From positions 93,914,542 through 93,978,541 of the forward strand of contig OV050032.1 in assembly GCA_920105625.2 (NCBI GenBank): a DNA stretch of 64,000 nt, written 5' to 3'. This DNA comes from Clusia tigrina. Its lineage: Eukaryota > Arthropoda > Insecta > Diptera > Clusiidae. Numbering within the stretch: the stretch's first letter is position 1; every line of letters starts with the position of its first letter. The notes under the pieces were generated by a model. It did no database searches, had not been told where the DNA came from, and saw nothing but the letters and a program-made list of their open reading frames with translations. Shown one piece after another: positions 61,441-64,000 of the stretch. The position numbers and the translations under genes were made by a program.

Positions 61441-62813
61441 AACTTTGATAGGTGTAGGACGTACCGTATAGAAGTTAGGGCCATTTGAAGTTTTATCAGT
61501 GTTTGATTTGGGACTCTAGGGTAGCATAGCTTTGAGCGATGGCTTAAATTGACAAGAGGCTCGAGTACTTTATTGTTACAAAATTTCAAGGTTTTATGAC
61601 GCTCCAGTAAAAAGTTACAAGCATTTGTATGTTGCAAACTTTGATAGGTGTAGGACGTACCGTATAGAAGTTAGGGCCATTTGAAGTTTTATCAGTGTTT
61701 GATTTGGGACTCTAGGGTAGGATAGCTTTGAGCGATGGCTTAAATTGACAAGAGGCTCGTGAACTTTATTGTTACAAAATTTCAAGGTTTTATGATGCCC
61801 CAGTAAAAAGATACAAGCAATTGTATCTTGCAAACTTGGATAGGTGTAGGACGTACCGTATAGAAGTTAGGGCCATTTGAAGTTTTATCAGTGTTTGATT
61901 TGGGACTCAAGGGTAGCATAGGTTTGAGCGAGGGCTTAAATTGACAAGATGCTCGAGTACTTTCTTGTTACAAAATTTCAAGGTTTTATGACGCTCCAGT
62001 AAAAAGTTACAAGCATTTGTATGTTGCAAAATTTGATAGGTGTAGGACGTACCGTAAAGAAGTTAGGGCCATTTGAAGTTTTATCAGTGTTTGATTTGGG
62101 ACCCTAGGGTAGCATAGCTTTGAGCGATAGCTTAAATTGACAAGATGCTCGAGTACTTTATTGTTACAAAATTTCAAGGTTTTATGACGCTCCAGTAAAA
62201 AGTTACAAGCATTTGTATGTTGCAAACTTTGATAGGTGTAGGACGTACCGTATAGAACTTAGAGCCATTTGAAGTTTTATCAGTGTTTGATTTGGGACTC
62301 AAGGGTAGCATAGCTTTGAGCGATGGCTTAAATTGCCAAGAGGCTCGAGTACTTTATTGTTACAAAATTTCAAGGTTTTATGACGCTCCGGTAAAAAGAT
62401 ACAAGCATTTGTATGTTGCAAACTTTGATAGGTGTAGGACGTACCGTATAGAAGTTAGGGCCATTTGAAGTTTTATCAGTGTTTGATTTGGGACTCAATG
62501 GTAGCATAGCTTTGAGCGATAACTTAAATTGACAAGATGCTCGAGTACTTTATTGTTACAAAATTTCAAGGTTTTATGACGCTCCAGTAAAAAGTTACAA
62601 GCATTTGTATGTTGCAAACTTTGATAGGTGTAGGACGTACCGTAAAGAAGTTAGGGGCGTTTGAAGTTTTATCAGTGTTTGATTTGGGACTCTAGGGTAG
62701 CATAGCTTTGAGCGATAACTTAAATTGACAAGATGCTCGAGTACTTCATTGTTACAAAATTTCAAGGTTTTATGACGGTCCAGTAAAAAGATACAAGCAT
62801 TTGTATGTTGCAC
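61409..62813 (+). repeat. Copy of the 42.87-44.27 kb block (18.54 kb away)
   Basis: From the deletion junction the sequence matches 42869 onward at a constant offset of 18540 bp, including the full marker monomer (gtgaactt, gatgcccc, tatctt, ttggata), gcataggtttgag, tgcaaaatttg, gaccctaggg, gaacttagagcc, attgccaag and ctccggtaaaaag. Past 43961 the offset becomes 18547 bp because this copy lacks the 7-bp deletion. Confidence 0.88.
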
Positions 62814-63597
62814 ACTTTGATAGGTGTAGGACGTACCGTAAAGAAGTTAGGGGCGTTTGAAGTTTTATCAGTGTTTGATTTGGGACTCAAGGGTAGCATA
62901 GCTTTGAGCGATAGCTTAAATTGACAAGATGCTCGAGTACTTTATTGTTACAAAATTTCAAGGTTTTATAACGCTCCAGTAAAAAGTTACAAGCATTTGT
63001 ATGTTGCAAACTTTGATAGGTGTAGGACGTACCGTATAGAACTTAGAGCCATTTGAAGTTTTATCAGTGTTTGATTTGGGACTCAAGGGTAGCATAGCTT
63101 TGAGCGATGGCTTAAATTGCCAAGAGGCTCGAGTACTTTATTGTTACAAAATTTCAAGGTTTTATGACGCTCCGGTAAAAAGATACAAGCATTTGTATGT
63201 TGCAAACTTTGATAGGTGTAGGACGTACCGTATAGAAGTTAGGGCCATTTGAAGTTTTATCAGTGTTTGATTTGGGACTCAATGGTAGCATAGCTTTGAG
63301 CGATAACTTAAATTGACAAGATGCTCGAGTACTTTATTGTTACAAAATTTCAAGGTTTTATGACGCTCCAGTAAAAAGTTACAAGCATTTGTATGTTGCA
63401 AACTTTGATAGGTGTAGGACGTACCGTAAAGAAGTTAGGGGCGTTTGAAGTTTTATCAGTGTTTGATTTGGGACTCTAGGGTAGCATAGCTTTGAGCGAT
63501 AACTTAAATTGACAAGATGCTTGAGTACTTCATTGTTACAAAATTTCAAGGTTCTATGATGCTCCAGTAAAAAGATACAAGCATTCGTATGTTGCAA
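62226..63597 (+). repeat. 4-monomer tandem duplication (784 bp offset)
   Basis: The series gaacttagagcc, attgccaag, ctccggtaaaaag and ctcaatgg at 62250-62500 recurs exactly 784 bp (4 x 196) later. The junction region near 62.8-62.97 kb carries private changes (gacggtcc near 62775, tgcacac near 62810, ttataacg near 62968). Confidence 0.87.
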
Positions 63598-64000
63598 ACT
63601 TTGATAGGTGTAGGACGTACCGTATAGAAGTTAGGGCCATTTGAAGTTTTATCAGTGTTTGATTTGGGACTCTAGGGTAGCATGGCTTTGAGCGATGGCT
63701 TAAATTGACAAGAGGCTCGAGTACTTTATTGTTACAAAATTTCAAGGTTTTATGACGCTCCAGTAAAAAGATACAAGCAATTGTATGTTGCAAACTTTGA
63801 TAGGTGTAGGACGTACCGTATAGAAGTTAGGGCCATTTGAAGTTTTATCAGTGTTTGATTTGGGACTCAAGGGTAGCATAGCTTTGAGCGAGGGCTTAAA
63901 TTGACAATATGGTCGAGTACTTTATTGTTACAAAATTTCAAGGTTTTATGACGCTCCAGTAAAAAGTTACAAGCATTTGTATGTTGCAAACTTTGATAGG
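63598..64000 (+). repeat. Right end of window, still inside the satellite
   Basis: The last two full monomers repeat 60529-60931 (gcatggc, caattg, gacaatatggtcgag). The window ends inside a monomer at position 46 of the unit, so the array continues beyond the window. Confidence 0.93.

Larger units (their letters stand above)
1..64000 (+). repeat. Satellite DNA array, ~196-bp monomer, about 327 head-to-tail copies
   Basis: The same unit recurs throughout: the string tccagtaaaaag starts at 1, 197, 393 and so on, exactly every 196 bases for the first ten monomers, and the unit can still be followed to 63955. All copies run in the same orientation and no stretch of non-satellite sequence was seen. 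Cumulative drift from a strict 196-bp grid is -138 bases by 63955. In the part right of 22.5 kb this is fully explained by one 67-bp deletion, two 7-bp deletions and eleven single-base deletions; the remaining -46 lies left of there. Tandem satellites of roughly nucleosomal length are typical of eukaryotic centromeric or pericentromeric heterochromatin; placing this array there is inference. I do not recognise the family. Confidence 0.97.

Noticed and set aside
22391..63252. Forward open frames of 61 codons (22391, 37478, 40026, 43743, 46676, 52750, 54122, 54906, 62283, 63067)
   Set aside because: They open with GTG and exist only where attgacaag has mutated to attgccaag, attggcaag or attaccaag, which removes an in-frame TGA. 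This is chance opening of the repeat, not a conserved gene.
1..64000. Many reverse-strand open frames of 63-86 codons, each beginning inside one monomer and ending in it or the next
   Set aside because: They recur once per permissive monomer and the ones I checked open with TTG, not ATG. 196 is not a multiple of three, so the frame shifts at every unit and stops appear. They show no family resemblance and vary only as the repeat varies, so they are by-products of the satellite.
1..64000. CRISPR array
   Set aside because: The repeats are about 196 bp and directly adjacent, with no unique spacers and no cas genes.
1..64000. CENP-B box or another known centromere protein site
   Set aside because: I looked for the core TTCG, four bases, A, two bases, CGGG. 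The CGGG in the ctcggg variants is not preceded by TTCG or A at the required spacing.
1..64000. Ribosomal, transfer or other RNA genes, telomere repeats
   Set aside because: No segment departs from the monomer, and the monomer has no recognisable tRNA arms, rRNA core motif or short telomere-type repeat.
1..64000. Transposable element tandemly amplified (terminal repeats, polymerase or transposase remnants)
   Set aside because: The unit is too short, has no terminal inverted or direct repeats beyond the tandem periodicity, and shows no coding remnant.
1..64000. Tandem-repeat protein gene or bacterial repeat region
   Set aside because: The dominant 196-bp length breaks the reading frame each unit, and stops occur in all frames. 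A 64-kb array without any gene is unlike bacterial DNA.

Overview
The window is one uninterrupted array of tandem satellite DNA. A single family of about 196 bp repeats head-to-tail in one orientation from the first base to the last. I count about 327 monomers plus a partial one, from the drift in register: the repeat start falls at base 1 and again at 63955, and every indel I could find is a deletion. I see no protein-coding gene, RNA gene, transposable element, unique flanking DNA or inverted monomer. An array this long and uniform, with a nucleosome-sized unit and higher-order structure, points to a eukaryotic chromosome, most likely centromeric, pericentromeric or other constitutive heterochromatin. 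I do not recognise the family and cannot name the organism.

The by-eye consensus monomer is about 37% GC and strongly G-skewed on the given strand (48 G, 25 C). It has 6 CpG where about 6.1 are expected from base composition. Monomers differ from each other at a modest number of recurring sites. In the register used here (position 1 = first base of the window) the main ones are 13, 63, 75-77, 111, 135-136, 147-153 and 165.

Layout. From 1 to about 26.6 kb the array is a scrambled 14- to 15-monomer higher-order repeat (period about 2.74-2.93 kb). Many monomers there are shortened to 195 bp by one-base deletions. From about 22 to 29 kb there are large tandem segment duplications (offsets 5091, 4112 and 4704 bp). 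From 29.6 to 42.1 kb a derived variant (ctctattg in place of ctctaggg) has spread, and the array shows an almost perfect 13-monomer repeat of 2548 bp. From 42 to 64 kb the 13-mer period recurs (47-51, 56-60 kb), overlaid by younger 7-, 4- and 3-monomer duplications. A block at 61.4 kb is most similar to sequence 18.5 kb away and begins at a 67-bp out-of-phase deletion.

Nothing here works together as genes. The content is a record of repeated unequal exchange or replication slippage, nearly always in phase with the monomer. Short open frames of 61-105 codons exist on both strands but are by-products of the repeat (see rejected items).
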